Shown here piece after piece: positions 33,902 through 45,434 of a DNA stretch of 64,000 bases. Position 1 is the stretch's first letter, and each line of letters starts with the position of its first letter. Made by a program: the position numbers and the translations under genes. Origin of the DNA: Linnemannia hyalina (lineage: Eukaryota > Mortierellomycota > Mortierellomycetes > Mortierellales > Mortierellaceae); contig JAHRHY010000008.1 of NCBI GenBank assembly GCA_019671135.1, forward strand, positions 2,108,001 to 2,172,000, in the 5' to 3' direction. A model generated the notes under the pieces. The model saw only the letters and a list, made by a program, of their open reading frames with translations. It was not told where the DNA came from and did not search any database.

Positions 33902-36900
33902 ATGTTCCAATCTTCTGGATTCGGCAGTGGCGGCTTTGGCGGTCAACAACAACAGAACACAGGATTCGGATCCGCCGGTAACGCGTTCGGCGGTGGCAGC
34001 ACAGGCAAGTAGCACTGGATTCCTATTTTGTTGTAGTGCTTTGCGAAAAAAGATGCTATTGTGTCCATCGTAGATGATTCCCAACCATCACAAAACACCA
34101 TTATGCCACAATAAAAAAAGCAATTGCAATGACCAAAGGAACGAACGCGCCCAACATACTAACCCCAACTACTATATTACCTTGCCTGTTCTTTACGTTG
34201 TCTTTGTGCACAGGCGGCTTTGGCGCTCCCGCTGCAGGAGGATTTGGGGCTGCCCCCAATACTGGCTTTGGAGGCGCCGCACAAACCACAGGAGGATTTG
34301 GTGCCACACCAGCAGCCGGCGGCTTTGGAGCTGCCCCAGCTAACTCAGGATTCGGAGGAGGTAACGTCACAACATAGTACAACTCATCGCTCGCGAAAGG
34401 ATCCACCAGTTCCCTCTCAACAACCCGAAAGAGACATCCGTTTGTTCTTTATACATGACATCCGGCTTTATCTGAGGCACATGGGAGCATCAAGTCACCA
34501 AAAATAAGAAAGGGGAAACGGGCGTAAAAGCTGGCGTGTACATATCAGGAGTGCAGTTTCATCTAACAAGGACGACTTGCTATCGTTGCAACCTTTTCTT
34601 TTTTTTTCTTTTCTTTACTTCATCTATACCTTCATAACTTACATCCGCATTTTTTCCAGGCGGTTTTGGAGGTTCCAGCGCAGGTTTTGGAGTACAAGCA
34701 CAGGCTCAGCCGCAGTCCGGATTTGGTGGTTCATCCTTTGGAGGTTCGTCTTGGATCCCATAGTCTCTCTCTCTTTCCAGAGTGACACACACAACCCAGC
34801 ATCATCAGCAGGACAGTACCAGTAATATCTTCAGGAGATGGATATACTAACCGCATCGTTTGCGTGTTTGTTTATTAATTACTTTTAGCCGCCCCAACTT
34901 CAACTGCCGGTGGATTTGGAGGATTTGGAGGTAAGGACTCGTTGTTGGTGCAAAGCATATGTGATTATGTGATTGAACAACGCGAAGACAACCAACTAAT
35001 GATTTCTCAATACTCGTCGTCTTTGGTGCATTTAGCAGGTTCTACAGCAACTGGAGGTTTCGGAGCTAACACTGGATTCGGCGCAAAGCCTGCGACAACA
35101 GGATTCGGAGCGCAGCCCTCAGCCGGCTTCGGTGCCGGTGCCAATCCTGGCTTTGGAGGTGGTAAGTGTTTACAAGTTTGAAGGCATTGGCTATGAACAC
35201 TAGGATTTGAATGATGATAGGTGATAAGATTACTAACATGTGCCTATTTTTGTGTCAACTTGTATATAGCGGCGACAAACACCTTTGGAGGTGGAGCGGG
35301 AATGTTGGGCGGTGGATTGAACGCCAACCAGGCTGCGTCTGGCACAGCCAACCCCCCTTTCAGCCCATATGTCGAAAAGGATCTCAGCTCAGGACAAAAC
35401 AGTCACTACCAGAGTATCACAGCCATGCCCGCCTACCGCAACTATTCGTTTGAGGTAAGAAGAACAACCATATATTGACGCGTCATTTCTTATCAAAAAC
35501 GTCGCAGGCAATACATTCGCCCATTGCCATTGAAACAGCGATACTGATATTATACATCTATGATAACAATAGGAGCTTCGCATGCAAGACTATCAGCAGG
35601 GACGCAAGTTCCCTGGCCAAGCAGGCGGTTTCGGTGCCGCTACCCCTGGCTTTGGACAACAGCAACAGCCAGCGGCTGGCGGATTCGGCGCCGCTTCCGC
35701 ACCTGGTGCCTTTGGAGCAGGAAACACTACGTCCGCCCTTGGCGGTTTTGGAGCAGGCTCTTCAGGATTCGGAGGAGCAGCTACCTCTGGCTTTGGTGCT
35801 GGGACTGGTGCCTTCGGAGCAGCACCCGCAGCCACAAGTAAGTATTACATTTCATTTCCAAATCGCCACGACAATTTATCTGGTGCTCTTTCACATAAAC
35901 TCGTATACTAATTTATTCCCCTCTGTTATCACGTATCCATTATAATAGCTGGCTTTGGAGCTGCACCCGCAGGTGGATTTGGCGCAGCATCATCTGCTTT
36001 CGGCGCTCAACCTGCCGCTGGCTTTGGAGCAGCTCAACCCACAACAGGATTCGGAGCATCGGGAGCCTTTGGTGCCGCTGCACCCAAGCCCGCAACATCA
36101 GGCTTTGGAGGTTTTGGAGCGACGGCAACTAGCCAGCCCGCCTCTGGATTTGGCAGTGGAGCATTCGGAGCTCCAGCCGCAGCGCCTTCCATGTTCGGTG
36201 GCGCCGCTGGTGGAACCACCAGCGCCTTTGGAGCACCAGCCGCAACTACAACTTCAGCATTCGGTGGATTCGGAGCAGCCACATCAACTGCCCCTGCTGC
36301 GGGTGGATTGGGATTCGGACTAGGCGGTGCTGGTGCGTTCGGAGCACCCAAGCCCGCAACCAACTCGCTCTTTGGTGCCCCCGCTGCTAGCGCCGGACCT
36401 GCCTTTGGTGGATTTGGAGCCAACCCAGGAGCTTCCGCAGGAGGAGGACTCTTCGGAGCCGCTTCATCTGGATCATCCCTTTTCCCTGCTACATCTACTG
36501 CCGGTACAGGAGGACTCTTTGGCGGTGGTGTTACCTCTGCTCCTGCATTCGGCGCTTCCTCTGCTTCTACCAGCTTGTTTGGAGCCAAGCCCGCTACAAC
36601 TGGAGGACTCTTTGGCACACCCGCAGGCTCTACTGGATTTGGCGCTGCTCCTGCTTTCGGAGCCGCCCCTGCTTCTAATAGCTTTTTTGGAGCCTCTACG
36701 ACTGCGGCCCCCAGCCCATTCGGCGCCAGCACTCTCGGCGGAGGATTCCTCGGCAGCTCTACCAATATGCAGGCTGCTCAGCCCGCCATGGTTGCATCTG
36801 TGAGCGGCAACATTTACGGCGACAACCCCTTGTTCCAGAGAGATACAACCACTGCCGCCGCCAAGACCCAGCCTGCCATCTTGTCGCGTGCAGAACCCGC

Positions 36901-39900
36901 CCATAAACTTCCCGCTTTGGTTCCCCCAGTTCGTTTCAGCCCTCGTCAGACCCAAGTCCGTCTGCGCCCTACCTCAACTGCGACTTTCTCGTCCAGCGTT
37001 GCTGGAGGCGACCCTAATGCAAGCCGCAAGAGCCTCTTGCTCTTGGACGGTATCAACGACGACTCTGCATTCGCTTCTGAGGACTACACTCCTCGCCGCA
37101 GCGTCAAGAAGCTGCAGTTGAAGCCAAGAAATGTGGAGGGCGATTTCAACTCTTCCCAGCAGTTTGACTCTCAGAGATCCGCTACTTTTAACTCACAGTT
37201 GGAAGAGAGAGCTGCCGACTCTTTGATCAGGAACCGATCCTTGAATGGCGGAAGAAATTCCGAGAACCTCACTCCCCTTGCTGGCTCCCAGAGCCAGTTG
37301 AACTCTATCCGTTACGAGAATGTTGCCGCTCCTTCACATGCGTCGGGTAGCAAGGTTGACGGAGAATACTGGATGTCACCTTCGTTGGAGGAGCTCCGCA
37401 AGTTGTCTCAGGCCGAGCTTGCCAAGGTCAAGGACTTCAAGGTTGGCGTTCCTGGAGTCGGAAGCGTCTCCTTCTTGGAGCCTGTTGATCTTACCACCGT
37501 TCCATCGTTGACCTCCATCTGTGGCAACATTGTCCAGTTCGCCCACAAGATCTGCGTTGTCTATCCCGACGAGGAGAACAAGCCAGAACGCGGCAAAGGA
37601 TTGAACGTCCCTGCCTTGATCTCTCTGGAGCGCTGCTGGCCTGTCGACAGAAGCACCCGTGAGCCCATCATTGTCGACAAGAACTCTCCCGCCTTTGCCA
37701 ACCACGTCAAGCGCCTCAAGAGACAATCCGAGACTGAGTTCCTCGACTTTACCGCTGATAACGGAACCTGGACTTTCAAAGTGCGCCACTTTTCCAAGTA
37801 CGGCCTGAGCGACGATGAGGAAGATGATCAGGAGCATTCTGCCCAGGGTCAGGCACATACTGGACATCACGGACTCTCGAAGTCCACTGTTGCCGCTGTC
37901 GCTGGCGCCACCGCTGCAGCCGCCGTTGCCGCTGCCGCTGCCTACCGCACCTTTGGATCATCCCATAACGAACACACTCCTACCCCTCGCCTTTCCGATG
38001 CCATGGACATGGACCAGGACGAGTCTTCTGGATCTGAGACTTCCTTTCGTCGCAGCACACTCACCCGCCCTACCAAGTCAAGCGACCCTCAGCGCCAAAA
38101 TGTGATGAGAGCGTCCCTGTTTGGAGACTATCCCTCGAGCCAGGAGCGCCAGACGAAGCGCGGCAGCTTTTGGTCGAGCACATCTTCAAACAACTCGGAA
38201 CAGGCAGATTCGAGGGAAGAGCATGCTGACGGCCTCGGAGCCGAGGTAAGCATGGCTTGAACACACTGCACTCTCTTGGACGAGCATACCAACACAACAT
38301 TCAACAACCCACCGCCAACAAGAAGGGAACTTCATTCCCTTTTCGTCCTCTCCATCCAGACCTTTTCTTCTTATGTACTTCGATTACGTCCTACTTTGCG
38401 AATAAAATGAAAAACAATTTCCACTGACAATGGTTCCTCTCTCTGCTTTCTTTTTTCCCTTCTATTATATGGCCCGTCTTGCGTTTTCGCGATGTAATCT
38501 CATCGAAAGAAGATCCGTCCATCGTTCCAGCAGGAGTATACAAACGAGACTCTGCATAATCATCCTCCACGCAAGTTTACGCGTTCATTGTACGAACAGT
38601 CGTTGCTCTTCCGCAAGGGCAACCTTCTCGCCGATGCCGGGTTGATGATGGGTCGGTCCTGCAGAGTCGGCTGGGGACCCAATGGCATGATGGCCGCTTG
38701 TGGCACGATCTGCGGATTTGAGGCCATCAAGGAGAGGTATGTCTAATTTTCATTATACGTTCAAATGCATTTTACATGGATGCATTTAGCAACAACACGT
38801 ACTTACTCCACTATTTCGTTTGACGATGAAAATAGAGCTGACCGCCCCAAAGGAAAGGAAGTTGTTGACTCTCAGGAGATCTCGCCATCAGTGGTGCAGC
38901 TCTCGAAGCTTAAAGTGGTCGCCGCTGCCAAGGAGGTTGAGGTGGAGCGTCACACAAAGTCGCTCAACGCACTTCTCCAGAACACAACCATCACTCTGGA
39001 TCAGAACAACGAACCCAAGGCCAGCATTGTTCAGGGAACGTCGTTTACAGCTATGATGAACAGTCTCAAGGAGCAGGAGCATAATCTCTCGACGGAAGAA
39101 GTATACGCGTGGATTCTCGGACAATCGCTGTTTGACTCTCAACCTACAGCAGCCAACATTGCAGAGATGCCCAAAGCGGCACAGGAGTCGTACGAGGCGA
39201 TTGGCCGTCGTGTTCGGTGCGGCAACTGGCTGTCGCATGTCATCAAGCCAGCCTTGGAGTCTGATTTACAGAGATTGGAGCAGTCGCAGGGACAGACCAT
39301 CACTGGAGATACCATCTTTACGTTGTTGGCCAACAACAAGCGCCAGAAGGCCGTCATTGCCTCTATCCAGGCTAAAGATCCTCGTCTTGCAACTCTGATT
39401 TCACAGTCTGGCCGAGGATCAAGGCCTCTCACCGGAGTGGAGGATCAATTGGCACTTTACAAGAAATCGGGTGTCGAGTCGAGCATTCCCACCGATTACT
39501 TGAAGGTGTATGCACTATTGTGCGGAGCGCTGACGGTCAACGTGGCAGCCCAAGGTGCGCCCCGCCGGTATGTGACGGATGGCCTAGATTGGAGGCGGAC
39601 GTTTGGCCTTCACCTGTGGTACAGTAACACGCCAGGTGTCAACCTTGCCGAGGCCGTGAACGAATATGTTCTGTCGATGTCGGAGAACCCAGCGGTTGCC
39701 AAACCCGTGCCTTGGTACCAGAGGAACAAGGAGAACCACGACCCTGAGCACTACGACATCTTGTTCCAGTTGATGGCTCTCTTGACGATCCCATCCAAGA
39801 GTCTCGAGGACGCGCTTCATCCTCTTGGAATCTCGCCCGCAGCCCTTGACAACCGTCTCAGCTGGATCTTTTACATGGTTCTCACGCAGTCGTTGCACAT

Positions 39901-40870
39901 CAGCGGGTTCCGTTCGACATCATCACACTCCAAAATATGCGTGGACTTTGCGTTCCAGCTGGAGAGTTTGGGCCTTTGGGAGTGGGCAGTCTTTGTGGCA
40001 TTGCACCTGGAGACAGCATTGGCCCGAGAAACTGCAGTTCGCCAGATACTTGAGCGAAACGTCCAGTTGGATTATCGTAGCATTGTTGGCTTGATCGAGA
40101 CCGAAGAGTTGGCGGAAGAGAGAAGGAAAGCTGAGTTTGTGACGCAGTCGCTGTTGGTCCCTGAGGAGTGGGTCTGGGCTGCCAGAGCTACTCGTGCCAA
40201 GTATGAAGGTACTCAGGCTCAGGAGGTGCAGGGCTTGTTGAAGGGAGGTGAGGTCCAGCGAGGACACAACTTGATCGTGTCAACTTTGGCTCCCGAGTAT
40301 ATCCTGAACGAGGATCTGAAGGCCCTGTCCAACATGCTGGCGATGGTGGACCAGAGCAAGGTCGCTGGTTGGGAGAATGGCGGAGAGATCTACCAAAGGT
40401 ACTTGGATTGCTGTTCTGGCTATGAGGGCACTGTGAGCCGGTTGCGGCTGAGCAGCAAGGTCACCTACGCCAACGACCTTGTTCCAGCAGAAGATATCAA
40501 GGCGCTTCAGAAGGAGGTTGAGGTGTTGTTAGAGCGTTTGCCATTGTTGTTGAAGCACAAGGGCACAGGCGCTCATCCTTCCTTGGATGCCTGCGTCACC
40601 GAGATGGCCTCCAAGTGCACCCACCTCCTGCGCGACCTCAACGATCTGGTGAGTTGTAGCTGCTAACTGATGGATATCTGCCTTTGATTACATATGAAGC
40701 CAGGTGTTAACGCATTTATTATTTTCTTTTTTCATCAATAGTCGATTCAGCAGAGCTCGTCGTTCACAGATCTGCCATTGACGGAGGATCAAAGGATGAG
40801 TGCTATCCAGCAGTTCAGCAGCGAGCACTTTGACAACTTTTTGAAGTCTGCCGAGATGTCCGCCTACTAG
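33902..40870 (+). CDS. NUP98: NUP98-NUP96 nucleoporin precursor
   Basis: Eleven exons: 33902-34004 (or -33977), 34214-34360, 34660-34743, 34889-34930, 35039-35161, 35270-35454, 35573-35837, 35949-38245, about 38513-38736, 38836-40648 and 40742-40870, giving about 1,803 residues. Residues 1-640 are FG repeats (GFGA/GGFG). Within them lies a GLEBS motif: YQSITAMPAYRNYSFEELR then MQDYQQGRKF, the Rae1/Gle2 binding site. The autoproteolytic domain follows (EYWMSPSLEELRKLSQAEL, VPGVGSVSFLEPVDLT). It ends in WTFKVRHFSKYG with the HF|S cleavage site. The second half is Nup96/Nup145C (KGNLLADAGLMMGRSCRVGWGPNG and a helical solenoid), which joins the Y-shaped scaffold complex. Self-cleavage would give products of about 931 and 872 residues. 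Fusion as one gene matches human NUP98 and fission yeast nup189. The exon-9 acceptor is ambiguous (38509, 38512 or later). Confidence 0.96.
37784..37801 (+). other. autoproteolytic cleavage site of the NUP98-96 precursor
   Basis: Codons for R-H-F-S-K-Y. By analogy with NUP98, the Ser at 37793-37795 attacks the preceding peptide bond after Phe. The His, Phe and Ser are all present, so self-cleavage is expected. Confidence 0.85.
38401..38406 (+). terminator. AATAAA inside the intron between the NUP98 and NUP96 parts
   Basis: If the donor at 38246 is not used, translation continues V-S-M-A and stops at 38258-38260. This hexamer then follows 141 bp downstream and could end a NUP98-only transcript. 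Confidence 0.45.
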
Positions 40871-40977
40871 ACTGAACGCGGATCGACACGGATAATATGA
40901 AATGTTGCAAGGGGTTGCCTTGAGCATTTTAGGGGAAAGTGGGGATGAGTTGGTCGAACAAGGTTGCATTACCGAAT

Positions 40978-40983
40978 AATAAA
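40978..40983 (+). terminator. AATAAA poly(A) signal of NUP98-96
   Basis: Canonical hexamer about 108 bp after the stop codon at 40870, in the 250-bp gap between convergent genes. Confidence 0.45.
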
Positions 40984-41120
40984 AAGCGCAACAACAATAC
41001 GAACTACAAGCGATGCGATGTGCTTAGTGAAAAAGGTTGTCATTTTTATCCTTCCGCAGGATGCGGAGGAGATGCAAAGTTGCGATGTTTTCGTGTCTGA
41101 ATGAAGAATAGGTTAAAACA

Positions 41121-44100
41121 CTATGATGATGGCGGAGCAAGGGTAACAACGGGCCACCAAGAATGATACTTCCATTCAAAGACTACCTTCCTCACGGGTG
41201 CCTTGAGCACCGGTGCTGAAGCTTTTGAACCTGAAGATGGCGAGGACTTGATTTGAGCGGTCGTGAGCTTGGGTCCTGGTGAAGATGCTGCCGGTTTCCG
41301 TTTCTGGGCTTCCAGTGTTGACTTTCTGAGCTCGAGCATCCTTGCGTCTTTTTGCAGACCTGCGATTCCGATCTTGCTAGCGATGCACACCTTGATCATG
41401 TTTTTGATATCCTGGTCGCATAAAAGCCAAAAAAAAAAAAAAAAAAAAAAACAGAGGAAAAAGGTCGAGTTAGTTGTTGAAATTGTGCCAAAAGAACGTC
41501 TGATGATCTAGACCGACCAGTAGATGTTTTTGGCTTACCTTGCGCCAAGCATCTTCGCAGAGGAGGACTTCTGCTTCAGTCGCGGAGAGCATCAAGAGCT
41601 GGTCCAGGACTCGTTGAGCTTCAGAAAAGTAGTCGTTCGCGTAGTCCAAAATTGCAATCGACTAGAGGAAGAAATACAAGGTCAAGAAAACAAAAAAATA
41701 TTAGCTTATAGTTTTCAAGGCGCCAACCACGAAAATGATGGAGTCATTTATCCATAAGAAAACTTACGTCGAGACCATCACAGTCGACCCGGCTCAGAAA
41801 GTTCTCAAAAGTCAGCGCCTCAGGCGATGACAACAACCTGAATGCCCGGAAGCGATGGGCAAACAATGTCTCCAAATCGTTCAATCCATGGCTCGCAATA
41901 TGAGGCGGAGTCGTCGTCAAATGGCCTGCCTTGGTGAGAGAAGCCAGGACCAAGAAGACGCCTCGTGTCAACTGCATCTTGACCGATGTCAGGTACTGCC
42001 ACATCAGGAGCGTCTTTTTGGGTTTGGCGTATTCGATGACTTTTCCTGCGGTTGTGGGTGTGGTGGTGGCGGTAGTGGCGGAGGCGGAGGGCTTCTTTTT
42101 CTTTTTCTTTTTCTTCTTTTGTTCTGAAGTGTCCTTGATGCCGGATTCTTCGTGGGTTTCTTTGGTGAGGATGGGGTCGATGGGTACAACGGGTTCGGGT
42201 TCTATGACTTCTGACTGGATGATGGACCTGATGCGCTGTAAATGTTGAGAATGTGCGCCTAGCACCGAATCCACGTATCTACAGGAAGAGAGGGTGCAGA
42301 TGTTTAGATGCCAACGTTTCGCGATGAAGGTCACATAAGATTCTCTGTAAGACAAGAATAAAACAAAAATGGCCCTTACGCGTAAACCATGGAGTATTCA
42401 AAGGGCGAATAAAGCTCAAGTTCAGATCCAAGGAGCAACAGCCATTCCATGACCCAGAGCTTCAAATGATACACCCACGAGACAAAATAAAACGGTGCCG
42501 CCGGTTGTTCCAGAGCTCCATATTCATCATCAGTAGGCCCCAGCTGATGAATTCGCAACTCCTCGAGGACAGCATGCACATCTGCATCAAAGACTTCAGC
42601 CTGCTCCTGCAACGTCTCCCAAAGCTGCACAATCTTGCGCAAGTTCCTCCTCTGTCTCGACGTATTCTGGCCCATAATCTGCAGCGTGTCCACAAACGGT
42701 TTTGTTGCCTTCTCGACAAACATGACAACATTCGTCTGGATCCGCAACTTGTACGAAGAGATATTGTCCTCGGCCAATTCAGGAATAGACTCCAGCATCT
42801 GAAATTCCGAGGCTGGGGTCGTATTACCGGCCCCACCGAGTTTGGTCTGGAGAACGTCAAAGTTGTCAAAGATCCAGGAGACGGGCGAGACGGTTTCCTG
42901 GATGGATTCGCGGACGACGTCTTCAACTTTGCGGGAGCCCATGACAATTCTGTCCTCGTAGAGCACGGTTTGGAGGATGGAGCGCGGGAATGCTCCTGGC
43001 GCTGGTTTTTGACTTCCAAACAGTATGAAGAAGTTCTATTTTTTTTGAGGGGGGGGGGGGGGGGGGGAGGGCGGGAGGTAGAGAGTCGCGATGCGTGAGT
43101 TCTTGGTGTACTATTACCATTGCAATTGCTTTCCAGAACGATTTTTTAGAGAGAGAGAGAGAGCTTCAGAGACTTACGACCAAGTTTGCGGTGTCTGTGA
43201 AGGGGAGGGCCTTCCCGATCGACATGAGGTCCGTGCACATTTGTACAAGTTGTTCGATTGTCTACCAGACACATAACAATCAAAGTTAGCATAAGTCATT
43301 CAACCAATGCGGACAAAGTCGACCACCAGAATAACAAACGCCTCGTAGTTTACCTCGTCAAAGTTCAACAGGGCAATGGCTCTTGGAGGAGTATTGGCGA
43401 CGAGCTGACGATGAATGGTATGGTCAAAGGCTCCCACGACCTCGGTTCCGAGTGCATGAGTCGCCTTGAGTCCAGAGATATGAGTCCGCATGGCTTCCAG
43501 CTGAGGGCCTGCCTGAGGGTACTGAGAGCACTTGGGCGCGATCACTTGAAACAGAGCCATATAAGAGGACTGATTAGTTGCCCCGGAGTTAGCTTCTGGG
43601 CATTAAAGCAGTAGACTGGACACAACAAAAATACGGGTGAAAAAAAGCGGTGTTTGCAAACTTGGATCGAGAAATGTGAAGATGCTTACCCTGCAGTAAT
43701 CAATACGCTCCATGACACCCTTGAGAACTTCGCCAGCATCATCTCCGCAATGATCCCAAATCCACTGTGTGCCTTCAGCCTCCATCCAGTACTCGGCCTG
43801 ATCCAACATTGCAATCAAAGAAGCCGTCGGGATATCCTCAAACATCGAGACGCCAAACTTGTTGGTCATGAAATCTTCTTCCTCGTAGACTTGGCCCTTT
43901 CGCATCTCGCTCCAGATCAATGAGCAGCTCTTGGCGATAGCGAGAACACAGGATTTGAGGACTGCGACGAGGAATTCTCGGGGTGGTTGTGGGGCGTCTT
44001 TGGTAGATCCTGAAGGTCCCTCGTAATCGTCGTATTCGTTGATTTCCAGGAGGCGTAGGATGTGACAGCTGGTGAATAGCGTCTGCGAGAGTGCGTGTCC

Positions 44101-44870
44101 TGATAACCATGTCATCTATTATTCATTCACAAATAATTGGCAAACTCTTTTGTTAGTAACAGTCGGCAACCACCAAAAAAAAAACAACGAGTGAAAAAAA
44201 GAGGCGCGCTATTACCTGTCCGATCAAGATGTTGTCAAAGATCCAGATAAACTCTGTAGGCGTCACGCGCATGTTGATGTTGAAGACGGGGCGGGATGCA
44301 ATGTCGTCCATGACCATTCCTGTATCCATCTTGGGGTCCATGATCTACTCGCGAGACAGCAATTGGCGGTGATGTGTTAGTTCCGCTTGTTTTCCGAGAT
44401 CTTGGTCGGGAGCTTTGCCGCCAAGTCGTCCAAGTATAAGCCGGGTTGTTGCTCGTACCACAATGGCGCACATGGCGTCGAACAAGCTGAAGGACGGCAC
44501 TTGTATCAATTGACCGACCTCCATATCTATTGACAGCAATTGATGGATAGGTGTTGTTGAATAAGAAGGCTCTTGCTTCGATATTGTCTGCACTCTAGGC
44601 CTATTTCCTGAAATATGCGTGACATACCTTTGGTGGCGGTATCGAGCAAGGCTGTGACATCCTCGTACGGGTAGACAGAGCTGCTGGGGCTGAGCTTTGT
44701 CGGCATTGAGTTGAGGCGCGGGACGCCGCTTCCTGAAGTTGTACGTGGTAAAATAAAGGTCAATTGAGGGATTCTTTGTCCACAAACATTTCCTTGGACT
44801 TGAGAACAAAAAATTATATTCAAAGCTGTGGATGGTGGAGGGGTGATCTTGAATTCTCACCTTGATCCAT
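41121..44870 (-). CDS. NAA35: NAA35/MAK10, auxiliary subunit of NatC N-terminal acetyltransferase
   Basis: Eleven exons, all in phase: 44861-44870, 44628-44732, 44459-44526, 44216-44344, 43690-44115, 43354-43569, 43178-43261, 42380-43035, 41768-42278, 41539-41661 and 41121-41411, giving 872 residues. The first coding exon is only 10 nt (M-D-Q plus one base). Landmarks are FSLFDAMCAIVIMDPKMDTG (the MAK10 signature), ALSQTLFTSCHI, YEEEDFMTNKFGVSM, the ELELYSPFEYSMVYAYVDSV block, a K9 run and the long HRFRAFRLLSSPEALTFENF region. The C-terminus has EWKYHSWWPVV. The protein anchors the NAA30 catalytic subunit and NAA38 at the ribosome, and NatC acetylates Met-Leu/Ile/Phe N-termini. Intron tracts of T23 and C19 (coding strand) lie just before two acceptors. 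The gene is divergent from UFD1 and convergent with NUP98-96. Confidence 0.95.
41429..41451. repeat. poly(A) tract, 23 nt, in a NAA35 intron
   Basis: On the coding strand it is T23, 17 nt from the AG of the last intron, so it serves as the polypyrimidine tract. Confidence 0.85.
43049..43067. repeat. poly(G) tract, 19 nt, in a NAA35 intron
   Basis: On the coding strand this is C19, about 13 nt before an acceptor AG and separated from it by an A8 run. Long G homopolymers are rare and prone to sequencing error. Confidence 0.85.
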
Positions 44871-45434
44871 CTTTGACAAGTCAACCTCTTCCTGATCAGT
44901 GTGAGGATTTGGAAAGGCTTTATGTGTATTGAATCTAGGAGTAGATTCCCTTGTAGGTATGTAGTTGTGTCTCGAGTGGGGTGACAATGGTCCTCGAGTT
45001 GTGGGTTGAAGATGTACTTGTGCCTGAAGAGGTGAATGACTCCCTGTTCAAAGCGTGTCCGTGTGAGTGAAAGTGGGAGGTTCAAATAGTTCGAGGACGG
45101 GTGGACAACAAGAAGAAAGGCAGACTTAGAAAATATGCACGTGAGACTGGGAATAATGACTAATGCCACAGACAGGCTGACTGTCATTAGAGGCCGCGTA
45201 AACGTGTCGGTGTGGGTTGGCTGCGTACACTCTTCCTTTGTCCCTCTGACTTTGCCGCTCTTTTTTTTCCTTCTTTATCAAACTTCTTTCTCTGTCGCTA
45301 CAGAACCATCACCGTCGACAGAAACATAGAAACGTACTACGCAAGGAACAACCACCGCATACCTCATTACAACCAGGAGCAACCATAACAACACACTCAA
45401 CGAACTAGACAACCAACACAAGCAAGCAAGCATC
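44871..45434. promoter_or_regulatory. divergent promoter, NAA35 and UFD1
   Basis: 564 bp between two divergent starts. A T-rich block at about 45252-45290 and A/C-rich sequence at 45340-45430 precede UFD1. No gene or named motif is supported. Confidence 0.5.

Noticed and set aside
36034..36765. Pro/Ala-rich minus-strand frame in the NUP98 FG region
   Set aside because: It is the antisense translation of GFGA repeats and has no independent support.
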